DNA of 64,000 nucleotides from Mycobacterium sp. SVM_VP21 (GTDB lineage Bacteria; Actinomycetota; Actinomycetes; Mycobacteriales; Mycobacteriaceae). Shown piece by piece: positions 47,472 through 54,893 of the stretch (positions are counted from its first letter, which is position 1; each line of letters opens with the position of its first letter). A program made the position numbers and the translations under genes. The stretch is from positions 682,001 to 746,000 of the forward strand of contig CP101406.1 of assembly GCA_024758765.1 (NCBI GenBank), in the 5' to 3' direction. The notes beneath the pieces were generated by a model. The model ran no database searches and was not told the origin of the DNA. It was given only the letters and a program-made list of their open reading frames with translations.

Positions 47472-48641
47472 TCAGCTGTCGATACCGAAGAGACCTGCCA
47501 GATCAGCGAAGATGTCGGTGGCCGCGCCTGTACCCGCGCCACCGTCGTCGAAGAAGTCGACGGGCACCGTCGGGAAGTCGATCCCCGGCCATGGCGGGCT
47601 GACCTCGACGGGACCCTTGCCGGTCCAGCCCGAGCCCAGCAGCGAACCGACGATCTGGCCCCAGGCCTCCATCGCCGCGATCGGGCCGACGCCCTGCCCC
47701 TCGACGGCGATGGGCACCCCCGGCAGAATGCCGGTCTGCAGCGTGATGCCGAGGCTGTTGAACATCGACCCACCGACCGCGGGGACGTCGACGACATTGC
47801 CGGCCTGGTCGGTCACCTGGTAGGGGCCCACAGCTACCGAGCCGGGAGTCAGCAGGCCACCCAACGCGAATTCCAGGTGGGTGATATCGGTGCCTGCCGG
47901 CAACAGGCCGGTGCTGGAGATCAACGGGATCAAGCTGTCCAGGTTGAGGGTGGCGCCGTTGAGGTAGCCGCCGACCATGTTGGCCATGATCTGGTTGAAG
48001 CCGTCGCCGTCCTGGATGCTGTTCAGCATCGCGACCCATGGGCTCAGCCCCGGCCCCAGCGACCCGATGATGATGGCACTCAACGGTGAAGCCAGGAAGT
48101 CGACGATCGGTGTTGCCGTCGAGGACAGGTCGGCCGGAAGGAACTGTGGCAGCAGCGCGAAGAGCGCGTCGTGACCGAGGGCCAAGGTGCTCAGATCCGA
48201 CCCGCTGAGGGTGTGCACCGCGACCGCACCGACGGTGCCTTCCACGCTGCCCAACCCGAGACTCCCGGAGGCGTTCTGCAAGGTGTAGCCCGTCAGCACG
48301 GCGTCCAGGTTCTGCTGGATCTGCTGCATCACGGCCGGGATCTTCGACGGGTCGTTGAGGACCTCTTGCCAGTACTGGGTCTGGTTGGCCAGCATCTGCT
48401 GGAACGCCACCCCGGGGGCCAGGAGGAAGTTCTGGGTGAGGATCGTGGCGTTCTGGGAGGCCTGGTTGAACACGTCGGTCCACGGCGCGAGCAGGTCGGG
48501 CAGGCCGCCACTCGCGGTGAGCGCGACATCCCGGATAACGGGTACGCCCGCCACCGGAGCCGTTACCGGGGTGGCGGCGATCAGGCCTGAACCGACGATC
48601 GCGATACCGGCGGTGACGTAGGGGCGAAGGGTTTGCTGCAC
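47472..48641 (-). CDS. GjpA-like exported channel-family protein, module 1
   Basis: 389 residues. Starts MQQTLRPYVTAGIAIVGSGL, a signal peptide, then a mostly helical and hydrophobic mature domain (PLSAIIIGSLGPGLSPWVAM, YLNGATLNLDSLIPLI, LEFALGGLLTPGSV) ending with FFDDGGAGTGAATDIFADL. It resembles mycobacterial proteins annotated as outer-membrane porin GjpA; I infer this from remembered family patterns. The start is GTG 48641: the ribosome site AAAGGAG directly abuts an ATG at 48647, leaving GTG six bases further at proper distance. First gene of module 1. Confidence 0.85.
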   Translation of the reverse strand: MQQTLRPYVTAGIAIVGSGLIAATPVTAPVAGVPVIRDVALTASGGLPDLLAPWTDVFNQASQNATILTQNFLLAPGVAFQQMLANQTQYWQEVLNDPSKIPAVMQQIQQNLDAVLTGYTLQNASGSLGLGSVEGTVGAVAVHTLSGSDLSTLALGHDALFALLPQFLPADLSSTATPIVDFLASPLSAIIIGSLGPGLSPWVAMLNSIQDGDGFNQIMANMVGGYLNGATLNLDSLIPLISSTGLLPAGTDITHLEFALGGLLTPGSVAVGPYQVTDQAGNVVDVPAVGGSMFNSLGITLQTGILPGVPIAVEGQGVGPIAAMEAWGQIVGSLLGSGWTGKGPVEVSPPWPGIDFPTVPVDFFDDGGAGTGAATDIFADLAGLFGIDS

Positions 48642-48898
48642 AGCCATCTCCTTTTGTGAGGTGCCGCCCTCGGCCAGCGTCCCAAGGGGCAGACGCTGCC
48701 CGTGTTGCTCCTGGATTCACACTTATTCACTAATGTGAAACAGCACACTACCCGTGAGTAAGCTAAGACACAAGTATATTTGTCAGCTGTTTTTTCGCTG
48801 TTTTCAGAGCTCGTAGCATTAACTTATTGAAATTCGCCATCCCACACTGATTTTCCCCTGAGAGTAAACAGGAGTCCTGTTTTGGACACGACATGCCG
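48642..48898 (-). promoter_or_regulatory. Promoter region of module 1, duplicated in module 3
   Basis: This 257-bp stretch holds no gene and is recognisably similar to 59505-59753. On the minus strand TTGTGT (48773-48768) and TAGTGT (48750-48745) are separated by 17 bp. A palindrome with arms TTCACA/TGTGAA spans 48716-48739, over the expected transcription start. A conserved CTGAGAGT...CAG...TCCTGTT block lies further upstream near 48856-48882. Confidence 0.65.
48716..48739. promoter_or_regulatory. Palindromic operator candidate, module 1
   Basis: TTCACA (48716-48721) and TGTGAA (48734-48739) flank a 12-bp spacer. The same arms and spacing occur at 59580-59603. It overlaps the predicted start of transcription, a position typical for repressor sites. 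Confidence 0.55.
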
Positions 48899-49026
48899 CC
48901 TGAAGAGGTCTTCGTCTCCCGAACACGCTCTGCTATGTGTCAGAGACGCCGATCGGTGTTCAGCTGCGCCACTCCGGTGGATCCAAAGAAACAGCCGAGT
49001 AGGTGGTCGAGCTGGAGGGAGACCTC

Positions 49027-49446
49027 GCGGGTGCAGCTGCTCACCGGGGTCTTGCCGATCTACACCCGCACGCCGGCCCGGCTGGCGATGACAGCCGCGG
49101 GTCTGGACTACGTCTCCGACGGCCGTTTCACCCTGGGCATCGACACCTCCGGCCCGCAGGTGGTGGAGGGCTTCCACGGTGTGCCCTTCGACGCCCCGCT
49201 GGGGCGTACCCGTGAAGGACCTAAGAACGTTGAACTGACCGTTGAGATCGCCGAGGCTGGCAGCCGGTGTTCTGCTCCCCGGAACGAGCCGATGACCTAG
49301 GGGGATGCCCTGAAAGCCGGCGCCGCCAACGGGATCAGGTCCGGAACTTGGTCCGCTGAACGTGATGGTCGAGGCGTCGCTAGTCATCGGCGACGACGTG
49401 GAGGACCGGTTGTCTTGGGCCAAACCGCAGCTCGCGCTCGGGCGTG
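49027..49446 (+). pseudogene. Internally deleted LLM-class F420-dependent oxidoreductase
   Basis: Residues VQLLTGVLPIYTRTPARLAM, DYVSDGRFTLGIDTSGPQVV and EGFHGVPFDAPLGRTRE match the N-terminal half of luciferase-like oxidoreductases. The frame then jumps straight to GPKNVELTVEIAE, missing about 75 residues, meets a stop at about 49298, and in another frame continues GDALKAGAANGI and VIGDDVEDRLSWAKPQLAL. The gene is clearly dead. Confidence 0.8.
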
Positions 49447-49660
49447 ATGTTCAGCAGTCCGGAGCGGGTCCGCCGCCGGGCCGCCGGCTGACCGGGTTCT
49501 TTGGCCTGGCCACATCGGATCGGCGCACTCAGCGCCGGGTGCGGACCCTGCTGGCCGGATATCTGTTGGCACAGTTGGTGGGCCGGAGGCGGCCCTGCCC
49601 GTCGACGCGCTGCCGGAGCCGGTGAGCCCGCACGAGAAGATCGCCGCACTGTTCAAGTAG
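49447..49660 (+). pseudogene. Duplicated 3' end of the alpha/beta hydrolase gene
   Basis: GRRLTGFFGLATSDRRTQRR and VRTLLAGYLLAQLVG repeat the C-terminal part of the hydrolase at 43350-44189 (GRRLTGFFGLPTSDRRTQRR), and the last 30 or so bases, including the stop TAG, are almost identical. An internal deletion and frame changes disable it. It is followed, like the original, by a terminator hairpin and then the stop of a PGRS-like gene. Confidence 0.85.
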
Positions 49661-49668
49661 TTCTACAT

Positions 49669-49714
49669 ACGGCAGCGGCCGCCGGGTCCTTTCAGACCCG
49701 ACGGCCGCTGCCGT
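49669..49714. terminator. Terminator hairpin of module 2
   Basis: ACGGCAGCGGCCGCCGGGTC and GACCCGACGGCCGCTGCCGT pair with one mismatch over 20 bp around a six-base loop. It lies between the hydrolase remnant and the module-2 PGRS-like gene stop and is a relative of the hairpin at 44200-44243. Confidence 0.85.
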
Positions 49715-49727
49715 TGTTATGTGGCGT

Positions 49728-52700
49728 CTAGCCGCCCGCACCCGCGGTGCCCGACTCGCCGACCGTACCAGCGGTCCCGGGCGGCGTGCCGGCGCCGGCC
49801 GCGCCACCCGCGCCACCCTTGCCGAGCGCCCCGCCGGCGCCAGGCGTTCCGGTGCTCGCACCACCGGTGCCACCGTCGCCGCCGTGGCCACCGTTGGCGC
49901 CGTTACCGCCACCGGCACCGTCGGTTCCGGCACCGCCGGCTCCACCGGCCCCGCCGGCCGCACCAGCGCCGCCCTTGCCGCCTGCGACACCGCCAGTGCC
50001 GACTCCACCGGTACCGCCGTTGCCACCGGTTCCGGCCGCGCCACCGTTACCCGCGGTGTTTCCCGCACCGCTGGCAGCGCCACCGGCCCCACCGGCGCCA
50101 CCGACGCCACCGGCTCCACCAACTCCGCTGGCGCCCGTCGAACCATTGGTGCCCGAGGTGCTCGTGCCGCCCAGCCCGCCGGACCCGGCAACGCCGCCGT
50201 TGCCACCAGAACCGCCGGTACCACCATCGAACCCGGCACCGTTGTTCGTGCCGCCGACACCGCCGACACCGCCCTTGCCACCGCTACCACCGGTGCCGCC
50301 CGCGCCTCCAGCGCCACCGTTGCCGGTGCCCGACGTACCGCCGTTGCCGCCGGTACCGGCGGCGCCGCCGTTGCCTCCAGTGGTGCCGTTACCGCCGGCT
50401 GCGGTCGTGCCGGCATCGCCGGCAGTGCCCGCAACCCCGGCCCCACCGGTACCGCCTCGGCCACCCGCGCCGCCATTGCCGTCCAGCGCGCCGGCGCCGG
50501 TGTTGCCGGCAGTTCCGCTGGTGCTGGCCCCGCCGCTGCCCGCGGCACCCGCGGCGCCACCGGCACCACCGTCACCGCCGGTCCCACCAGCCAAGCCGTT
50601 GCCGGCGTTGTCCACGCCGCCGGTTCCGCCGGCACCACCGGTGCCACCGTTGCCGCCCTTGCCCGCAGCCCCGCCGTTGCCACCGTTGCCGGTGTTCGAG
50701 GTACCACCGTTGCCGCCGGTGCCACCGGCTCCACCGGCGGTGCCGTTACCACCGTTGCCGCCCACCGTGCCGGCCGCGGTGTCTGTGGCACTCGCGCCGG
50801 TTGTACCGGTGGTGCCGGTTGCGCCACCGCCACCAGCGCCACCGCTACCACCGTTACCGCCCTTGCCGGCGTCCGCGGTGCCGCCGTTGCCACCGGTGCC
50901 GCCGGCGGCGCCCGCACCGCCGGTGCCACCGTTACCGCCGTTGCCGCCGTTGACCGCGAGGGCGCCGTTACCGCCGGCACCACCGGCACCACCGACCCCA
51001 TTGGCGCCGCCCGTGCCGCCGTTACCGCCGTTACCGGCATGGCTGGGTGCAACACCGATGTTGTTGGTCGGTATCGCAGTTCCGGCGCTGTTGCCGCCCT
51101 TACCGCCCGCGCCGCCGGCCGCATCGGCGCCGCCGGTGGCGCCGTTGCCGCCGTTGCCGCCGCTGGCGGTGCCGTTGCCACCGTTACCACCCGCGCCACC
51201 GGCACCGACCGCACTGCTACCACCGTTGCCGCCGTTGCCGCCGATGCTCACCCCGGTGGCCGCACCGTTGCCGCCGGCGCCGCCGTCACCGCCGGTGGCG
51301 CCGGTACCGGCCGTGGAGGACGGACCCGATCCGCCGTTACCGCCGTTACCGCCGACGCTGTAGACGGTGCCTGCGGTGAAGTGGTCGCCGTTGACGTCAC
51401 GCCAGCCGGTGCCGGTACCACCGGCACCACCGTCACCACCGTTGCCGGCGGTTCCCGCGCCGGCTAGGCCGGTACCACCACCGGCACCACCGTTACCACC
51501 TTGAGCGTGGTTGCCGGAGAGCAGTCCGCCGCCGGCACCGACGGTGCCATTACCGCCGGCGCCACCGTTACCACCGGTGCCGCCGACGCCGGAACCGGGC
51601 GTGCCACCGGTGCCACCGTTACCGCCGTTGCCGCCGAAGGTTTGGACGGTGTCGTCGTCGGTGGCGCCGTTACCGCCCGCGCCACCATTGCCGCCTGCCC
51701 CCGCGGGCGCGCTGGCACCGGCACCACCGGCACCGCCATTGCCGCCGTTGCCCGCCACACCTTGGACATTGGCGGCGCCGCTGGCGTCACCACCGCGGCC
51801 GCCGTCACCACCGGCAGCGCCCGCGTTGAATCCAGTCGAGGCACCAGCGGCACCACCGACACCGCCGTTACCACCGTTGGTAACGCCGTCACCACCGGCG
51901 CCACCGGCGCCACCGGTACCACCGGTGCCGTCACCGGCGTTCGCGCCGGCGCCACCGACGCCACCGTTGCCGCCCTTGACACCGTCACCGCCGAAACCGC
52001 CCGCAGCACCGTTGCCCGCGACACCGCCGCTGGTGCTGCTCAGGGGGTCACCGCTGCTTCCGCCGGCACCACCGGCACCACCGTTACCGCCGTTACCCAG
52101 GAAGTTGCCGCCCGCGTCCTTGAAGCCGTCGCCACCGTTACCGGCCGCGCCACCATTGGCCCCAACGCCCGCGTGGCCGTGCTCCCAGAAGTTGCTACCG
52201 GCCGCGCCACCGGCGCCGCCGGCCCCGCCGTTGCCACCGTTGACGTGGTCGGCAGTGCCAGCAGCGCCGTCACCGCCGGCGCCGGCCTTGCCGCCGTCGC
52301 CGCCGTTGCCGAGGTTGAAGGCGCCGCGTCCACCGGCACCACCGTTACCGCCGGCGGTGCCGTTCCCGTTGCCGCCGTTGGCGAAGCTGCCGGCCACGCC
52401 GTCACCGCCGGCGCCGCCGGCCCCGCCGTTGCCGAAGGCCCAGGCCACCGAGGCGCCGCCGTCGCCACCGTTGCCACCGATACCGCCGGCCCCGCCGTCG
52501 CCGCCGTACCCCAGGCCCCAGGCGCTTGCGCCACCGTCACCGCCGGCGGCACCGAGTCCGCCGGCCCCGCCGCCACCACCGTTGCCGAAGAACCCGAGCG
52601 CGTCTCCGCCATTGCCGCCGGCCACGCCGTCGACATCGCTGCTCCAGCCGGCACCGCCGTCGCCGAACCACAAGCCGCCGGTGCCACCGTCCGGGTTCAG

Positions 52701-53102
52701 CTCCGTGCCGTCGGCACCATTACCGATCAGGAATTGCCCGGATATTTCGTTGATGGCGTGGTCGACCATCGAGCCGAAGTCGCTGTCGATCCAGGCGGTC
52801 ATACCCATGTGCAGCGGGGTGTAGAACCATTGGTCGAGAATGCTGATCATGTCGAAGGCGGCGGGATCGAAAGCCGCCAGTCCGGGGTCGACATCGGTGG
52901 TGACGTCGGCCGGAGTGAGCCAACTGAAGTCGAACATGTCCTCGAAGCCGTCGGCCTGGGCCGCCGGCGCGCCGGCCAGCGGCGCCATCCCGAAGGCCAA
53001 GAACGCTGCCACCGCGCTGCCTGTGCCGACCGCCCGGCTGCCGCGTTGCGCTCCGGCCTGAACTTCTGACTCCGGCTGGCTACCGGTGTGACGACGAGTC
53101 AT
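49728..53102 (-). CDS. Signal-peptide-bearing PGRS-like glycine-rich protein, module 2
   Basis: 1124 residues. Signal peptide 1-50 (SAVAAFLAFGMAPLAGAPAA), then a conserved N-terminal module with ILDQWFYTPLHMGMTAWI, ISGQFLIGNGADGTELN and GGLWFGDGGAGWSSDV. The repeat part keeps the landmarks ATDDDTVQTFGG, TGWRDVNGDHFTAG and an APSHAGNGG site before a C-terminal half built of ~120-residue super-repeats. The tail is GTPPGTAGTVGESGTAGAGG. No PE domain. The ribosome site AGGAGAGG precedes ATG 53102. It lies 65 bp downstream of GjpA-like 2. The sequence is long, repetitive and GC-rich, so assembly or slippage errors are possible. Confidence 0.87.
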   Translation of the reverse strand: MTRRHTGSQPESEVQAGAQRGSRAVGTGSAVAAFLAFGMAPLAGAPAAQADGFEDMFDFSWLTPADVTTDVDPGLAAFDPAAFDMISILDQWFYTPLHMGMTAWIDSDFGSMVDHAINEISGQFLIGNGADGTELNPDGGTGGLWFGDGGAGWSSDVDGVAGGNGGDALGFFGNGGGGGAGGLGAAGGDGGASAWGLGYGGDGGAGGIGGNGGDGGASVAWAFGNGGAGGAGGDGVAGSFANGGNGNGTAGGNGGAGGRGAFNLGNGGDGGKAGAGGDGAAGTADHVNGGNGGAGGAGGAAGSNFWEHGHAGVGANGGAAGNGGDGFKDAGGNFLGNGGNGGAGGAGGSSGDPLSSTSGGVAGNGAAGGFGGDGVKGGNGGVGGAGANAGDGTGGTGGAGGAGGDGVTNGGNGGVGGAAGASTGFNAGAAGGDGGRGGDASGAANVQGVAGNGGNGGAGGAGASAPAGAGGNGGAGGNGATDDDTVQTFGGNGGNGGTGGTPGSGVGGTGGNGGAGGNGTVGAGGGLLSGNHAQGGNGGAGGGTGLAGAGTAGNGGDGGAGGTGTGWRDVNGDHFTAGTVYSVGGNGGNGGSGPSSTAGTGATGGDGGAGGNGAATGVSIGGNGGNGGSSAVGAGGAGGNGGNGTASGGNGGNGATGGADAAGGAGGKGGNSAGTAIPTNNIGVAPSHAGNGGNGGTGGANGVGGAGGAGGNGALAVNGGNGGNGGTGGAGAAGGTGGNGGTADAGKGGNGGSGGAGGGGATGTTGTTGASATDTAAGTVGGNGGNGTAGGAGGTGGNGGTSNTGNGGNGGAAGKGGNGGTGGAGGTGGVDNAGNGLAGGTGGDGGAGGAAGAAGSGGASTSGTAGNTGAGALDGNGGAGGRGGTGGAGVAGTAGDAGTTAAGGNGTTGGNGGAAGTGGNGGTSGTGNGGAGGAGGTGGSGGKGGVGGVGGTNNGAGFDGGTGGSGGNGGVAGSGGLGGTSTSGTNGSTGASGVGGAGGVGGAGGAGGAASGAGNTAGNGGAAGTGGNGGTGGVGTGGVAGGKGGAGAAGGAGGAGGAGTDGAGGGNGANGGHGGDGGTGGASTGTPGAGGALGKGGAGGAAGAGTPPGTAGTVGESGTAGAGG

Positions 53103-53167
53103 TGCGAATACCTCTCCTGATGAAAAGTTCGGCTAGTAATGGAAGTTGGTGGGGTACGAGCGAAGGA

Positions 53168-54343
53168 TCAGCCGACCAGACCGAGGTCGGAGAGCAGGTC
53201 GCCGAAGCTGAAGCTGTCCGCCATCGAGCTACCCGCACCGCCGTCGTCGACGATGAAGCCTTCGGGCGCCGGGATGCTGAAGATGGGGTCCTTGCCGCTC
53301 CACGAGCCCCAGCCGAGCTGCGACCCGATGACCTGCGACAAGCCCAGCCAGGCGCCGAGCGGGCCGATCGCGTCGCTGGGCGCGTGGATCGTGGGCGACA
53401 GCGCGACGCCGGTGTTGAGGTCGAAGCCGATGCTGTTGAAGATGGAGCCGCCGGATGCCGGCGCCGTGGCGATCTCGTTTCCGTCGGCGTCCAGAATGTG
53501 CATGGGGCCGGCCGTGACGTGACCGCCGGTGCTGAACCATCCACCGAAGGCGAAGTCCAGGTGGGTCAACTCCAAGGGCGGCGGGAGGACACCGGCGCCG
53601 TTGATCGCCGGCAGCAGGCCGTCCAGGTTGAGGGTGGCGCCGTTGAGCGAGGCGTCGAACATGTTCGCCGGGATGTTGATCAGGCCCTGCATCGCCCCAG
53701 AGAAGTCACCGTCGCGCAGTGCGTCGCTGATATCGCCCCAGCTGTTGCCCATGGCGATCAAGGGCGCGATCCAGGGGCTCACCGAGGCGAGCATGATCGC
53801 GCTCATCGGCGAGCCCAGGAAATTGATGATCGGGGTCAGCGTCGCGGCCTGATCCTCCGGCAGGAAGCCCGGGACCTGGTTGAAGATGATTTCGTGGCCA
53901 CCGCTGAGGTTGCCCACGGTGTAGCTGCTGTCCATGGTGTGGCGGATGACGTCGTTGATGGTCGCCTGGTCGGCGTTCATCAACGTGATGGCCGACCACG
54001 CGTTCTTGAGGTCAGTCTGGATCGCGCTGACCATCGCCGGGATGGTCAGCGGGTCCTGGACCATGTTGTTGATGTAGTCCGACAGGTGTCGCACGGCCTG
54101 GGTGAAGCCGATGTGGGGCGCCGCGTCGTAAGACGCCATCATCTGCGCGATGTTGTCCTGGGCGGCGTTGTAGGCCGCGACATACGGGTCGGTGAGGTCG
54201 GAGAAGCTGAAGTCGGCGGTCAACGCAAATTCACGGGCAATGGCCATGTGGTTCGCCGGCGTCACACCGGGGGTGACAGCGATCAGGCTTGCGCCCACGA
54301 TCGCGACACCGGCGGTGGCGTAGGGGCGAAGGGCTTGCTGCAT
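53168..54343 (-). CDS. GjpA-like exported channel-family protein, module 2
   Basis: 391 residues from ATG 54343 (MQQALRPYATAGVAIVGASL), supported by GAGGAGA 9-10 bp upstream; a longer reading from 54373 is rejected. The mature domain has SPMSAIMLASVSPWIAPLIA, LINIPANMFDASLNGATLNL and LDFAFGGWFSTGGHV, and ends VDDGGAGSSMADSFSFGDLL. It is the most diverged of the four copies and the one closest to the patterns I recall for GjpA-annotated mycobacterial proteins. First gene of module 2. Confidence 0.85.
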   Translation of the reverse strand: MQQALRPYATAGVAIVGASLIAVTPGVTPANHMAIAREFALTADFSFSDLTDPYVAAYNAAQDNIAQMMASYDAAPHIGFTQAVRHLSDYINNMVQDPLTIPAMVSAIQTDLKNAWSAITLMNADQATINDVIRHTMDSSYTVGNLSGGHEIIFNQVPGFLPEDQAATLTPIINFLGSPMSAIMLASVSPWIAPLIAMGNSWGDISDALRDGDFSGAMQGLINIPANMFDASLNGATLNLDGLLPAINGAGVLPPPLELTHLDFAFGGWFSTGGHVTAGPMHILDADGNEIATAPASGGSIFNSIGFDLNTGVALSPTIHAPSDAIGPLGAWLGLSQVIGSQLGWGSWSGKDPIFSIPAPEGFIVDDGGAGSSMADSFSFGDLLSDLGLVG

Positions 54344-54834
54344 CAATTTTCTCCTCACAACTTGTCGCCGCACCCTGAGGCGCAGGTAGGACCAGAGGCA
54401 ACATAGCTAATATTTAACTTAGAGGCAACCGGGCGCATGGACTGCCTCAAGCGCGGCAAGAAATGTGACCCCGCCCCAAATCTTTCGCCACTAATCCACT
54501 CTGACCTGCAATTATCGGTCGCGATAACGTCCAAGGACCCACACTCCGACCCTCCGGAAGATTCGTTCACGTAAGTGGACTTACCTTCTATGCTGTGAGG
54601 TCCCTTAGGAAGGGTGATAAGAACATCGACGGACCCCCGGACCGGGGCAAACCCGCATGATCGATAACTTGCGTCCGCTTCGCGACGTGGCTTCGTCGGT
54701 GGATTTGTGGTCCTGGCAGGTGCGCTGAACCGCCCATCAAGTGGACTCTCAAGCTCATATCTGGCTCTAAGGCCGTTCAAGTCGCGCTGGGACTCCCACG
54801 CCCGCCCGCAACGAAGGCGAGAACGACACCAAAA
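54344..54834 (-). promoter_or_regulatory. Upstream region of module 2, unlike modules 1 and 3
   Basis: About 490 bp without a convincing gene and with lower GC than its surroundings. Two direct copies of AGAGGCAAC (54394-54402 and 54421-54429) flank an AT-rich ATAGCTAATATTTAACTT. A palindrome GTAAGT-GG-ACTTAC lies at 54571-54584. The TTCACA/TGTGAA operator of modules 1 and 3 is absent. A 141-codon open frame across it looks non-coding. Confidence 0.5.
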
Positions 54835-54879
54835 CGACCACGGTCGCCGAGCCCGTGATGGACTCGGCGACCGTGGTCG
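54835..54879 (-). terminator. Terminator of module 3
   Basis: CGACCACGGTCGCCGAG (54835-54851) and CTCGGCGACCGTGGTCG (54863-54879) form a perfect 17-bp stem with an 11-nt loop. On the minus strand it is followed by TTTT, and it begins 15 bp after the module-3 PGRS-like gene stop. Confidence 0.92.
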
Positions 54880-54893
54880 CGTTCAGGTGTCGG

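Noticed and set aside
48893..49026. Start of an intact oxidoreductase gene
   Set aside because: Only fragments of the luciferase-like domain are present, with deletion and stops downstream, so it is listed as a pseudogene.
49719..51467. 582-codon plus-strand frame antisense to PGRS-like 2
   Set aside because: Low-complexity Thr/Ala/Gly translation produced by the repeat; no conserved landmarks.
54355..54780. 141-codon minus-strand frame upstream of GjpA-like 2
   Set aside because: It lies in the lower-GC upstream region, overlaps the ribosome site area, and its translation shows no recognisable fold, signal peptide or mycobacterial codon pattern.
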